This document shows positions 1-11,711 of a stretch of 64,000 nt of DNA, one piece after another. The position numbers and the translations under genes were made by a program. The stretch spans positions 1,426,001 to 1,490,000 of the forward strand of contig NC_085923.1 in the NCBI RefSeq assembly GCF_035222485.1. Reading direction: 5' to 3'. Under the pieces are notes generated by a model. The model made no database searches. It was not told the origin of the DNA and saw only the letters and a program-made list of their open reading frames with translations. Every line of letters begins with the position of its first letter. Position 1 is the stretch's first letter. This DNA is from Podospora pseudoanserina (taxonomy: Eukaryota; Ascomycota; Sordariomycetes; Sordariales; Podosporaceae).

Positions 1-248
1 GTCGTGTTGATTTACTATCATGTCAGCACAATGAGCCGCAAACATGCTGCTCAAGGGCCAACTGAATCCGACCTTGAGGCTGTGTCCACATTCGCGAGGG
101 CAATCTGTGGGAGTCTAAATCGCAAATCATCTTCGGATTGCCACCGCCACCCCCGTCCAATCCTCAATCCACTCTTGCCCACCTTAACTCAAGGCCATCT
201 TTGCCGTTTGTCCTTCAGCACAGAAATCACCCACAGTCAAATCACACA

Positions 249-1750
249 ATGTTGGATCAAATCATCATCTTGCAGGATTCCGCCCAGCGGCTCTCGACGA
301 CCTACAACAGCCTGACCTACCGTGTCCTATGCAGTGATAACAGTTTCAGAGATCTTGCCAATAGCATCAAGGCCGTCTCCATGGCACTAGACTCCTGCAG
401 AGGCCTTCTTGGACAGCTCAGGTCTGGTACTACCAGCATCCCTATAACCTCTGATCTATCCCCGCGACTTGAGGCGAACCTTAAGGAGTGCAAGGTGGCC
501 TTTGCGGACGCCTATGAGAAGGCAAAAAAGATGATGCCCCAGCAAGGTTGCACAAAGCTGTGTTGTACGGCAGCGAGAATTTTGGTAATATTTGATGATA
601 TTGTTAAGTACTCGAACAAACAACTCTAGAGAGCAAAACCTTTCCCTTGTCCTTTCCATATACGTGGGCCCCAGGGCCGAAGCCCTAGAGCAACCTGATT
701 GCCAGTCCCACAGGAGTATTGCTCCCACAAGCTGTCTGAGATATATCAACTTGCTGAGATGCATCGGTTGACGAGTCGGTTGTATGCGAGGGAACGAGAG
801 ATTTATCGGGTTGTTCAGGCTGTTAGGTTGTATGTGATCCCCCAAACCTTCATGTCTATACCAGTTTCACGGAAGGTTTGTGTACTGACGCGCCGTCGAC
901 GACATCTAGACAAATAGCCTCACCGCTCCTACAAACTTCCCAAAACATCCTCTCCAACGTGCGACAGCCATTCGGTCAACCTCTCCCAATCCGAGGTACC
1001 CAACCCGGCCTTCAATTCCAACCCCAGAGATTCCAATGGCAATTCAACACGCCCAACATCAACGAAAAGTCACACCGCCCTCCACGACATGTGCACCACC
1101 ACCAGGAAAAGCACCAAGACCGCCACCGTCATCGAGTCCTCCTAGGAAAAGGGGCCGACCCAACCGCCACGCTGAACGCGGCCTCTTCTCAGTTAACAGC
1201 CATACACCTCGCGTCCTATCACAACAACGTGGCCGCGCTGGAAGCCATCAAAGAAAGCATGACAACGATCAGAACATTTACATACACGCCTCAATATCAA
1301 ATACACACCCGATACACCCAATTCCAGCCCACCAATTACACCGGCCAGTGGAAGTGGACAAATCTGCTCAAACAAAAAAATTTCTGGGGTATGACCCCCC
1401 TTCACTGGGCGGCTACTGGTGTCTGTCCTGAGGCGATAAAGTTCTCACTCAAAGAGGTGGAGGACGCCGGGCTGAGGCGGGAGGTGATCGATAGCAAGGA
1501 TAGAGAGGGGAGGACGGCATTGCTTGTTGTGGGGCTGGGGTGTAATAAGTTTGGGGGTAAAGACGCGGTGACAAAGATTGCAAAGGCTCTCGTGAAGGCG
1601 GGGGCGAGCCCTGATGTGGCGGATTGGAGGGGGCAGACGCCGAGGGAAATGCTGACCGATCTTGAGATTGAGAAGCCTGATTTTCCACAGAAGGAGCAGC
1701 AGACATATGGTGTTGCCGGGGGATACTATCAGGGTTATGGTGGTTATTAA
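249..1750 (+). CDS. Ankyrin-repeat protein gene, apparently frame-broken
   Basis: Likely start is the ATG at 249. Proposed exons are 249-602, 714-875 and 918 onward, with introns 603-713 (GTTAAG donor, CACAG acceptor) and 876-917 (GTTTGT, AATAG). The first exon is helical and Cys-bearing with no family I recognise. The third exon carries ankyrin-like units: a TALHDM start at about 1074-1091, LLGKGADP at 1139-1162, TAIHLASYHNN at about 1195-1230, a TPLHWAA unit near 1392 and a LVKAGASP unit near 1600. The tail is Gly/Tyr-rich (YYQGYGGY). The TALHDM unit and the following LLGKGADP lie in different frames, and no splice pair I could find joins them, so a one-base shift sits at about 1131-1145. 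It is either a decaying gene or a sequencing error. Ankyrin proteins of this kind act as protein-binding scaffolds; the specific role is unknown. Confidence 0.5.
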
Positions 1751-2242
1751 GGTTACAGGCATCAGGGATATTAAGGAGGGGGGCAGCAAAGTGATGGTTT
1801 GCCGGTTTAGGGAGGGACTAACTATCTAGGAGGTTGGACTAGGTGAGGGCCATAATTCGAGTTGTGAGAAGTTAACTCCAAATCGTATTGTTGAAGCCAT
1901 CACCAACTTTGTCGTTGATCTCGGGATGGATGCCACATTGGGGTGAAATTGCCGAGCAAGGGTCCAGTTCTGCTCTCAGCGCTAGCAGGGGCCATTTGCA
2001 GATCTTGACCCCACAATCTGGCACTTGACAGGCAGGGGGTTGTCCCCTTGGATTGACCCTTGATGACGCAGTTCCTCCGAAAAAACTGTGAGGAAATATC
2101 TGAAGAGCTAGAGAAAAGTATTATGTTCTTGACCAAAACAAACAAACACAAACAAACTAGCAGAGGTATCATAGCTAAGCCGCAACCCATTATCCATCAG
2201 CAAATTCCCCAAGTATCTCGTCATGCACATCGCTCCGTCCGT
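1751..2242. other. Intergenic, nothing recognised
   Basis: It lies between the 3' end of the ankyrin gene and the 3' end of the convergent PLAC8 gene. I see only short open frames without family features; it probably holds both 3' untranslated regions. Confidence 0.5.
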
Positions 2243-2862
2243 CTACTGCTTCTGTTCAGGCACAACCATGACCTCCGCAGCTTTATACTGCTCCTGAACC
2301 CCATTCTGGCTCTGCTCCCCAGAAGCCCTCAACTCAGCCTCCTTATCTATCTGCACAATATCACAGCACCCGCAGCAGCACGCTAAAGCAACGTCCACCG
2401 CACAGCTCCCCTGAAGGTTGTATTTGGCTCTGAAATCCGCTCTCTGAATTGCCATGGGAAGCCATTGCATGCAGACGGCTGTTGAACCGCAGAAGAGAAG
2501 GCACTGGATCTATATTAACAATCCATCAACGGCAATAATATGACAGAGCCCAAATATACCGAAGTGTTGATAGGCTCATAGCCTCTCAAACCGGCGCTCT
2601 TGTTGACCCTGTGATGCGTCCTGCCAAACACCACGCATGGCAAGCACCAAGTCATAAGACATGTCTCGAGCGGGTTGATAAAATTCCAGAAGTTGTGTGT
2701 CCATGGCTGGGCGGTGGCCGGCGACTTGGAGTTGAAGTGCTCTGAGGGTGCGGCGAAGACCTTGTTGAACTTGTCTTTCCACTCGGCGACGTCGGCGTCG
2801 GAGATGAGGCCAGCGGCCTGGGTGGAAGCAGCAGCAGCGGCTTGGGGAGCAGGAGTGGCCAT
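2243..2862 (-). CDS. PLAC8-family Cys-rich protein
   Basis: Two exons, 2862-2560 and 2509-2243, joined across a 50-nt intron (2510-2559, GTATAT donor, AATATAG acceptor) give a 189-aa protein. After an Ala/Gln-rich start (MATPAPQAAA) comes WKDKFNKVF, then the PLAC8 Cys cluster ETCLMTWCLPCVVFGRTHHR. The second exon supplies IQCLLFCGST, a hydrophobic stretch, and the closing CCCGCCDIVQIDKEAELR, the usual end of the domain. PLAC8 proteins are small membrane-associated proteins linked in other organisms to cell size and metal handling (plant FCR/PCR types, fungal relatives). The role here is not known. An upstream in-frame ATG at 2883 is possible, but MATPAPQ at 2862 looks the more usual start. 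Confidence 0.88.
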
Positions 2863-4004
2863 TTTGATAGAATTAGAAAACAAGATGTATGTAGGTCGGG
2901 TAAAAGGCCGGGTATCTTCGATAGCAAAAAGAGTAGAGAAAGAGCGATGAGAACGACTGGTGGTGAGACTGTTGCTGAGAATGAGATGAAAGAAGGCTGA
3001 TCAGTGAGAAAGGCATTGTCCCACATCTTATACACCATCAACATATGTGACCCTGACGTCTGATTAAGATGAACTGGGTGACCAACTTGCTGCCAAGACG
3101 CACACATCTCGCATGTGGCTGGCTCTGCGACTTGGCTTTGCTCCTTGCGTGCCCACCCTCTCGGGCAGCCACGCAGTTTCCGCCAACAACATGCCACCGT
3201 CTGACCCAAAAGGTCGGGACTAGCCAGAAAAACAGTCCTCAGTTTCTGCAAGTGGGTCGTCTGATGATTGGTCCTCAAGTTGCGAACGAGGAGGGTGGAG
3301 ATGAACAGGGCTGCCACAGCCTGCTTGGCGAGTGCTTCTTTCTCTACCCCGGACAGGACTAAGACGCCGGGACTTTGGAACCAAGTCCAAAAGCATCTAG
3401 CGGCTAGGTTTCAACCGAACACCAGGTGGCTAAATCGGATATTAGCTTGGGAAGCCTTCTCGAAGTTTGTGATGATGAGCGAGATTCGAGGATGTATAGG
3501 TACTCATGGAGAGGATCATTCTGCAAGCTAGGCCAAAGCCGTGTTATCTCGTGGACCACCCTAAATCTGCCCGAATATTGAGATAGCTGCATAAATTTAG
3601 GAGGGCAGGCGACCGGAGAAGAGGCACCAGAAGCAGAGGCTGAACAAAAGGTTTAACAAGGTCAAGCTCAACTAGGTAAACTGCGGTCCCCCTGTCTGGT
3701 CGAAGGCTCGGTAGAACTACAAGAGAGCCGCCTCTTAAGGGGCTTTAGGGGCCAGTCCAAGATATTTATTCAGTCACACTGGGTAAGGCAGCTTTTTCTT
3801 TCTTCAGTTCACATCGTGGTGGCATACAGAGGTCGCCAAGTAGGTGCTGGCAGTGTGTATCAAAATGGGTAGCCAGCGCATGGCTTCCAATTTGTGTGGA
3901 CAGGTAACCTGAGAGTTCTGAGAGATATTACCCCAGGGAGTTCGTGAGAGCTTCCGGTATAGTCCAATGTAAAGGCAGGTTACAAAAGAGCAACATCAAG
4001 GGAT
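2863..4004. other. Intergenic, gene-poor 1.1 kb
   Basis: The proximal part is the promoter of the leftward PLAC8 gene; the rest leads to the 3' end of the Cys-rich gene at 4005. Open frames here are short and lack recognisable domains on either strand. Confidence 0.45.
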
Positions 4005-5354
4005 CTATTTCTCAACAAGACTAGGTAACCGATTGAAGTTTGCCCCCCCTGATGAAAGGTTGTCGTCAAGGCCCTTGCAAACGACAGCGTTCTTAGGCTG
4101 ACGATTGAAAGAACACCTCCCATGGTTTTTGTTACACTGGCAGCCTGCACAGGCAATACCAACCTGCGAGTCCACGACGCACTCAGTAAATGGCCCAGCC
4201 TTGTTCTTACAACGGCCACAGCCCTCTTGGACAATTTGTCCGCTGGTCTGGACAACCAAAGCTATCATATTAGACCGATCGTTCCAATTATAGACACGTT
4301 TCTTGTCGGACTTGGGCATGGTTGTCCGCAAGCGAGCTGGTCGTCGATACTGCCCGGTGTCCAATTTGCAAGCAGATTATTCTTCATTCGGTATGTGGTT
4401 ATTATGACTTGCCGGCTTTTCTAACATCCTTCTTATCACATAGGACACTGCCCCCTGTGAATGATTGATGCGCCAGAGTTGCCCAACCTCTTGCTCGTCA
4501 AGGATAGCAACCTTGTCTTGTTCCATCTCTGTGTCAGAGTCCTCCTGGGGACTGGTCAACACAAGAGTGGACGAAGAGGTTTCTTGTTGGCTCGACGACC
4601 CCCTCTGCATTCCCGCCGACAGGAGGTGCAGGGAACCTTGCAGTAGGGAACTGGTGTAATGCCTTCGCGCCGGAGAGGTGTCCCCTTGCCGGGAGATCGC
4701 CCTTTCAGCCGAGTTCCCCTGCATGGCACAAGATTCCGAAGACTGTGGGAAGGCCCTTGGCTCTGAGGCCTAGATGAGGGTAAAAAGGTCAGAGAAATCG
4801 CTCCGCGAACCCTGATGTGAAGGGCAAGTTTGAGGATGGAGGACTAGATGTACGCACCAAGTTCTGATCCGAGTCCAACAGCCAATCTCGCCCCTCTCTC
4901 TGTGTTGGCGCTATAGTCTCCGCACGCATGGCTGGCATGGGTCGGCTGTCCCCGACAGTCCCTTGTGTTCTACCTCATCATTGGTGGCAATGAGAGGCAA
5001 AGGAATGTTGAGGCTGCTGCCAACCTCAGCAAGAGAAGGCTGTATCCGATCAAGGCCTTCGAGTCCAGACTCTTTCGAAAATCTCTTTGCATTGTGGCTC
5101 ATCCTGCTGTGATAACGTTCTACGATGTTAAGGCCGTCGTTCCTCAGCTTCCTCTCGGTTGTCGACGCAAGCTCCAGTTCTTCCTCCACGCTGCCTAGTT
5201 CCCGTTCCATGCTGACCAGTTCTCCTTCCGTGCTAGCCAGTTGTGCCTCCAAACTTTTCTTTTGTGCCTCCAGACGTTTCTTTTGGTCTTTCAGACTTCC
5301 TTCTGTGATCTTGCCATGCTCTGCTGTCGATTCATTTCCTCGGAGCCATCCCAA
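4005..5354 (-). CDS. Coiled-coil protein with C-terminal DUF3716-like Cys-rich domain
   Basis: Coding blocks at about 5354-4911, 4830-4440 and 4380-4005 read leftward. The first is a heptad-rich coiled coil (KKRLEAQKKSLEAQL, then EGELVSMERELGSVEEELEL). A good intron lies at about 4852-4772 (GTGCGT donor, CATCTAG acceptor) leading into a Ser/Gln-rich acidic block ending near GQLWRINHSQGAVSY. A last intron ends in GGGCAG just before YRRPARLR. The C-terminus holds C-x2-C-x8-C (CGRCKNKAGPFTEC), then CAGC and a final CSF, the pattern of fungal DUF3716 proteins. It is the only one of three such loci in the window with every Cys of the pattern and no stop inside it. Start codon and first exon junctions are not resolved, because no ATG fits the coiled-coil frame. 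Possibly zinc-binding by its Cys spacing; function unknown. Confidence 0.55.
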
Positions 5355-6698
5355 ATAGACCGGCCCTCTCTCCTTCCTCTCTCCATCTAATTGTGAGACT
5401 TCCCTCAGAGTGACTGTGATGTTTTCTCAGCCCATCGTGAGTCATGTTGTGCGCGGCGTTTCTGGATCGTGGGCTCGCCTCTTTCTTGCTTGATGTCCTG
5501 GAATACATGGGGAGAGGAAGCGATAGCGATAGGTTGGTGATGCTTGGTCCCGAGCTCGTGAAGAATGGGGATGAATGAACAAGATATAAACTTGTGCGTC
5601 CTCGTCCACGTCAGCTTCGACTCTTTTGCTGCCTCCTTACCAACCTAGGTAGGTATGCAGGATCCCGCCAACTTGCCCTTCTGAACGAACCATCGGCGTT
5701 GTCAGAGTTCCCGAGTGCCTCCGCCGACAATATCCCTTATGGTGGGCTTCATGCATTGGTGCGGCTTGGAACCAGGCCGCAAGGGAAGCCGGCGAGATAT
5801 GTCCAGCCGGTCTGTTGTGCACACTTCAGGCAGCGGCAAGATTTCATGGGAAATGGCCATCATGGGCGTCAGTCCAAAGATGATAGCTCAAGTCTCTTGT
5901 CCACGTCATCTTGTCCGGTGCGGTATGCCCATCTTGCACGGTGCGTGATAGAACACACCTGCTGGCTGCTGGCTGCCGGCTGGTTGTGCCATTGGTCAAC
6001 ACGGCAGTGTCTTCATAGCAAACAATGCAATACGAGGCGGAGATCCATCTTAGTGCCCCAATGTAGCAGTCCGCAGATGGTGACCCAAGTCTCTCCTAGT
6101 CCTAGTTACATGTTTCAGTCGGCGGACAGAATGCGGCTGCCTGGCTGCACCTTTTACGTGTTACCCGACGAAGGCGATGGTGTTTCAATTGAAAATACTG
6201 AACACAGAGAGGCCGTTGGAAAGACGAAGAAAGAGTATAGATGAATATGGAATGAACGGCCTCCATGGGTCGCTCAGCGGCATCAAACTCAATTTGTGCA
6301 GCTTTGCACAGCTCCTTTTCACACCCCACACTCCACACCCAACCACCAGGCGGGTTTGGCTACAAACCCCCTCCCCCCTCCACAAAAAAGAAGAACAGAA
6401 AAAGCGGTCCCCGGCGTGCCCCGGCTCGGACGGGTGGCAGCACTTATCGAGCCGCCGGTAGCCCGCCGTTTGTTTGGACCCACATGGCTGGAATTGAACG
6501 AATGGGCGCTGCAGTTCGATGCAGCTCACCCAACCCTGTTGAGACAGCGCCAGGTTTGCAAGCTGAAGACGCATCAACGAAACGACAAATGCTGCGGCCC
6601 TGATGACTTATTGAAGTTGTCCCTGATCCTGCCTGGTCCTACTTGTCCGCAACTGCCTGTTTCACAACCCTTCTGTCAAACTTCTTTGATCACCCACT
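5355..6698. other. Intergenic between divergent Cys-rich genes
   Basis: It separates the leftward DUF3716-like gene from its rightward relative at 6699. A frame open across 5594-6244 has mixed composition and no domain I recognise. The start of the leftward gene may lie just above 5354. Confidence 0.4.
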
Positions 6699-8652
6699 AT
6701 GAACAACATGTCCATCAAGCAAGAGGCTGACGATGGCTCCAACGATAGACTAGCCATCTTGGAGAATCAGTATATTGAGGAGTACAAGAGACGGCGCCAA
6801 CAGAGCCTCGAGAAGACCTCACATGGCGTTGCTGTCCAAATCAAGCCCATGTACGATCGTCTGAAGATGGCAACCCAGAAAGCCGAGAAAGATGCCGAAG
6901 AGGTGGGTTCCTGGGACAAGGAGCTGAGGGAAGTCAAAGAGAAGATCTTGCGGCTTGACGGAGAGAAACCCCGGGCGATGAACTACAAGAAGACAGTTGA
7001 GCAGAAAAGAACAAGGCTGCTCTACAGTACTGCCGATTCACAAGCGCTTATGGAATCAGGAAGCCGTGCCATGAACAGCTGCATTGCGGACCAGTACGCA
7101 ATTGAGATGAGCACCCAGCCCAGCAGCGCAAATTGCGGGGCCCGAGTTGTGGTCGACATTGACTGCCTCTCTTTGGAGGACTTCACGCCGCGGGTCAAGT
7201 CCCACGTGGCCTACATGGACTTCTGTACGGACATGGTGCTGAGGCCTGTTGACTTGGGCACCGCTAAAGCGGAGGCGTCCCGTGCTGGCACACCATCGTC
7301 GACACCCGACTATAACATCAGCGTTCCCGGACAGTGCACGAGTACTGCAAGACCGAGAACCGGCGCTGAACCGCCCTCTGGTGAGGAATCATTGCGCCAA
7401 GTGTCGCAGCTGACTTTGAATCTTTTGTGCCCCAATAGTTTCAGTCCAGAGCAGAGACCTGCCGACCTCACCACCGCAGCAGCGGAGGCGCCCCCCGCTG
7501 GTAAATCGTCGCAAAGTTCAAAAAGCAATTCCAGCGTCGCCAAGTAGAGCACCAGCACAGTTGGACGTAGCAACGAACACTCCATACCAGCCTCCGCCCC
7601 TCGCAACCTTAACATCGAATCTTTTTTCGCTTCCAGTGAGTACTATTGCCCCGAGTTCGGGATTGTGATCACCAACTGATCTTCTGCTCACTCCAAACAT
7701 TGCGGTTTCAGCCCCGAAGTGAACGGTCCGCCATTCACGATCATCAGATACGGGAGTCACATGGTCCTGGTGCTAGCTCTGGGGGAAATTTGAGATCAGC
7801 CAAAAGAATGATGACGGGACTACGGCGTTCCATCTCTCCGAGTCGTCCCAGTCTCCTATTAGCCCAGGGTGTCTCTGAGCATGAGAGTGGCTCAGAGTCT
7901 GAACATGTAAGCGCAGTTGCCTCTTCTTCTTTTTGACCACTGTCTAGCGACCGTCTTCGGCAGGGACCTTTGCTCCCATTTCTGCTGCCTGTATTCCATG
8001 TCTTTCCTCTTTGCTGCTAGGTTGAAACGCCACCCGTCTTTCTTCTGCCGTATAGCAAAACTGCTTAGGTATTTGGCACCCCACTGACCGTTCTTCTACC
8101 CCTTTGCAGGGCCCCACCGAGGACAAGTACCCCCAACTGCCACCGTTGTTGCCGCCGCTGCAACCAATCCCAGGTTTGAGCATGATAAGGATGGAAAGGT
8201 GTCGTATATAGGCGAGAAGGCACTTCGTGGGATCTACCATAACTGCATCAAGAAGAGTGCGGTGATGAAGGAGATCTTCTCTCAACAGGTATGCCCACTT
8301 GAACCCAAAGCAATTTGTTCCAGACACCTGGCTAACAAGAAAGCAGTTCATCAGGCCAGCTAAGGTGTGGACGAAAACCGTCGTGGGGGTGGGCGTGAGG
8401 AGGGACCACCGTCGCAACCCCATGTACAACTGGCAGCCACATGCCGACTGTGAGGCTGCCCTCGCACATTCTCGCGGTGATATTGCTCCAGAGCCCTGCG
8501 ATCGATGCAGGGAGGGTCAAGGCCGGTTCGCCGAGTGTGTGGTGATGCCGGGCAAGTTCAAAGGTGCCTGTGCGAATTGTCGGTGGGCGGCAAAAGACTC
8601 GTGGGTGTTCTTTCCGAAGGCAATAGTAGGCAATGGCAGCTTGAGATGCTAG
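6699..8652 (+). CDS. DUF3716-like Cys-rich protein, paralogue of the flanking gene
   Basis: Six exons fit in phase: 6699-7500, 7535-7635, 7712-7906, 8110-8126, 8174-8288 and 8347-8652, totalling 511 aa. Introns are 34, 76, 203, 47 and 58 nt; the first is unusually short and should be held loosely, and the fourth exon is only 17 nt. The N-terminal half is helical and charged (EEYKRRRQQ, TQKAEKDAEEV); the middle is Ser/Pro-rich and disordered. The C-terminal exon carries NPMYNWQPHADCEAAL then CDRCREGQGRFAEC and GACANC. The last Cys seen in the relatives (CSF) is replaced (DSWVFF), and the protein ends soon after. Family function is unknown. In-phase joining across all six exons supports a real or recently active gene. 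Confidence 0.6.
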
Positions 8653-10355
8653 GCCCCCAGCTGGATGGTTTCTTTGGTCTGCGACTCTCAGTTTTGTTTA
8701 ATGTTATCGAGGTCGATTGTCCTGGCAAGCAAGGCTGCATCGCGCTGTGAATTCTCGACGTTGTGATTGGCTCAAGATATCCAGCCTTGTAAGTGGTTGT
8801 CTTGGCGACAGCCGAGGCTCCAGTTCCTACGGTTTTCGACAAGGCTCCCAGACCATTATTGTACCGTTCCTCTGCTCTCACTGTCAGTTATTTTTGTTTA
8901 TTCGGCTTGACTAGATGGGAGATTTATGCTTGTGTTGGCGGCGCAAAGGCAATGGAAGCCTTGCGGTGACGTTGTTACGCAATAGAGCTCTGAAACAGTG
9001 CTCAAGTTGTTGGCCCATTGCGCAAAATGATACTGTTTAGCTATCATGTTGCCTAAAAAGTAAAGAACTGGCCTTGACGAAGTGAAAAGATGGCACAACA
9101 TGGAGCCGTGAATTGTCCCGTACAGGAGTGAGAGTTACATGTGATGTCTCATCAACCACATCACCATTTCCGCCCTCAACTAAAGCTTTTGCATATAACC
9201 TTCTCAAATACCATGCACCGGAAACTTGAGCATGGAGGCGGGGCTTGCATTTGCACGCAAACAACAACATCAACACCATATAAATGGAGGGGTCCTATCA
9301 CGCTCGAGCGTACATTTGTAGTGCAAGTTGAATGAGATAAAACCCTGGGTTTCGGCAGTTGTGGTTGGAAATGTGTTCGATGACGTGGTCGACGATGTGG
9401 GGCGGATATTGGAGTTTCCCGGCCCCCATTGCCTTCAATTTCTCCATCAATATCATGATGTCAGATTATGAGGAGAGTTGCGGGTCATTTTAGTTTCTGG
9501 TTGTCCATTTTAAGCTGATACAATTGTCATGTTTAACGGCACGTCGTTTCTTGGAGGTTTGAACAACATGTGCGCCTACCAGCTCTCATGCCTTTGCTTC
9601 CAGCTCTCATGCCTTTGATTCCAGCTTGGTACCCACAGCATCCACAGTACCTGAAAACACAAGACCTGTCTGGGATTCCCTTGACGTGTAGTCGAATGGC
9701 ATTTCCCTTGCCGCATCGGAGCTGCTGCACATTGCCATATATCACCCACCAATCCAGGAGAAGACCAGCGCGGATGAAGCCTTGGTTTCACTACAACCAA
9801 TGGTTTGCCCAACACGATAGACGTTTGCAATTTTTGGACAGATGAGAAACGGGTGTTGCGTTCTTCTTACTGCTCGCAATCATGTCCCCTGATTATCCTA
9901 GGAGACAGACCTCACATCCGGTAGGCTGATAGCATTATCTCCATCTTCGTGTTTGACCACCTGCTAGCATCTCAATGCCCAGTTCGGGTTTGACTCTCTC
10001 CAACAGGACGTCCAACGGGACTCACCATATGCAGGCTTCCCTACCAAACCCAACTAGTTCTCCGCTCTTAGGTTTGGGCTGAGACAGATCTGGATTTCAC
10101 GACGGCGAATGAACATGGAGACGTGCTAAACAGCAGCACTCCATCTTTGGTAGAAAATGACCGCCTCTCGCAAGTAAACTATCAACTGCAACCCCCAAAT
10201 TGGTCAACAGCTATTGCTTCGCACCAGCAAGTACACTCCCTGCTCTTGAAGTGCCTTGCTTGAAAACGATACGGGCAAAAGCTTATGTCTGTGTTCGAGG
10301 TTCCAACACTGTGTTGACACCGGCATATACTTACCACCGTTCTAGATTCTATAGG
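8653..10355. other. Intergenic, 1.7 kb without a recognised gene
   Basis: Only short open frames. A small imperfect tandem duplication (CCAGCTCTCATGCCTTTG twice in succession) lies near 9578-9618. No RNA gene or transposon end was recognised. Confidence 0.4.
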
Positions 10356-10603
10356 ATGGAAACCCCAAATCGCGAACCAGAACAGAGTAACCCTGGGGCT
10401 CCTAAGAAAAAGACACCAGATCTGGTGGCGGTGTCGCCGGTTCATTGTTCTTTTTCGGAGCCACAAACAAATGCGAGTAAGTGTCATACTCTCAGCTTCG
10501 TTTGTAATAATCTTCTTGGTGTTCATACATATGTCCTCGCCAAGTAGATTACTCGACTGACTCCTGCGCAGCACCAACAACTGAGATTCCTTCGCACGAC
10601 TGA
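10356..10603 (+). CDS. Possible small spliced ORF, about 50 aa
   Basis: An ATG at 10356 opens a hydrophilic, Pro/Glu-rich peptide (METPNREPEQSNPG, then KKKTPDLV). A strong donor, GTAAGT, at 10477 and a TGCGCAG acceptor ending at 10571 join in phase to a short tail ending at 10603. Nothing is recognised in it. Just downstream, 10616-10655, a segment close to GTAGGTGGAGAGGAGACG is repeated, so the coding exon may differ from this model. Low confidence. Confidence 0.22.
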
Positions 10604-11275
10604 CCACCCATGGTAGGCGGAGAGGAGACGGTAGGTGGAGAGGAGACGGCGGGCGGTGAGAAGAGCCCCTAACAGCGACAACAGCGCGGACTGGAAGAAC
10701 AGGGCGATCGATGAGAGGAAGATCAATGGGGAGGATGAGATGAACCGGGAGAAGGAAATACCCTGACTGTACCGCATCCTTCTTTGCTTGTATAGGTAAC
10801 CAAATCAGCTGTAGGCCAATGCAGCATGGACGCGATGCACACAACGCGAGACGCTCTCTCCCCACGTGGATATGCACATCATTTGACCTCCAAACATAAT
10901 ATGTGGTGGTGATCCATCATATTTCCTCCGTCATCACGCACGCGACCCAAGGGCACCGGGCCATGCGTGATGCTGCCGGGTTTCGGGTGGACTGGTTCTA
11001 GCAACTTAACGGCATGGCGTAAATTATCCCAAGCACGCCGGGCTCCCTTCACGCAGGCGGTTATATAATTGTATCCAGACTATTTCAATTTTCTCGAGGA
11101 CGGTCGGTTGAAGTTGTCGACTTCGGAGTAGGCGCTTGCGAATTCTCGGGGTGACCGCCGGGCCAATTTGTGTTGGCGGACCTGCGGTTTTGGAGGCCGC
11201 CGGGACGCTTCGTCTCTGTCGCGCGGCAACTGAGTATTAGAGATGTACGTATTCAAAAGCCTAGGCGTGGAGCTG

Positions 11276-11403
11276 GATTTCGGCAGTGTTACGAGCAGGC
11301 AGAGTGTTGCGCCGGCGGAAGGGCGCGCGCGGAGGGGCGCGGGGGTTGTCGAGCAGGATTTCGGCAGCGGAACGAGAACGCCGCGGGCAGCGGGGGTTGT
11401 CTG
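11276..11403. repeat. Imperfect direct repeats in GC-rich island
   Basis: Two copies about 81 bases apart begin GATTTCGGCAG and continue with similar ACGAG-containing sequence; each is neighboured by a GGGGGTTGTC block. Seen directly; origin unknown. Confidence 0.5.
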
Positions 11404-11687
11404 GATAGAACGGGAGTTTCTTAGGGTTAGCAGGTACTGGCTAACAGATAGTCTCAGAGCAGCCTTTCGGATGCCCCTTGCTGAGCTGGACGCAAGGCTG
11501 AGTGAAGCTGCGCCATTGCTTTCATCTCGATTGAAGGTGAGAAGATTGTAAAAGTGAGGTCCCTTTGGGTAGACAGAACATCGCAGCTGTCGTTGTTTCA
11601 TCCGCGGTGTGTATCGCGGTGTGCCGGGATTCGAAGGTAGTGCGCTTGCGTGGTGTCTCCGGCGGCCGGGCCTGTTGTCGTAGATGT

Positions 11688-11711
11688 CACTGGGCGCGCT
11701 GGCGCCCAGTG
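11688..11711. repeat. Perfect 10-bp inverted repeat (hairpin)
   Basis: CACTGGGCGC at 11688-11697 is followed by a 4-base loop (GCTG) and its exact reverse complement at 11702-11711. No gene end is recognised beside it, so I do not call it a terminator. Confidence 0.75.

Noticed and set aside
5594-6244. 216-codon open frame in the intergenic region
   Set aside because: Mixed composition, no domain, no splice context; probably chance.
10182-10877. 231-codon open frame on the minus strand
   Set aside because: Arg/Leu/Ser-rich without motifs; the plus strand has a better (still weak) small spliced frame.
11420-11432. Telomere-like TTAGGGTTAG
   Set aside because: Only about one and a half repeat units, internal to the window; no array.
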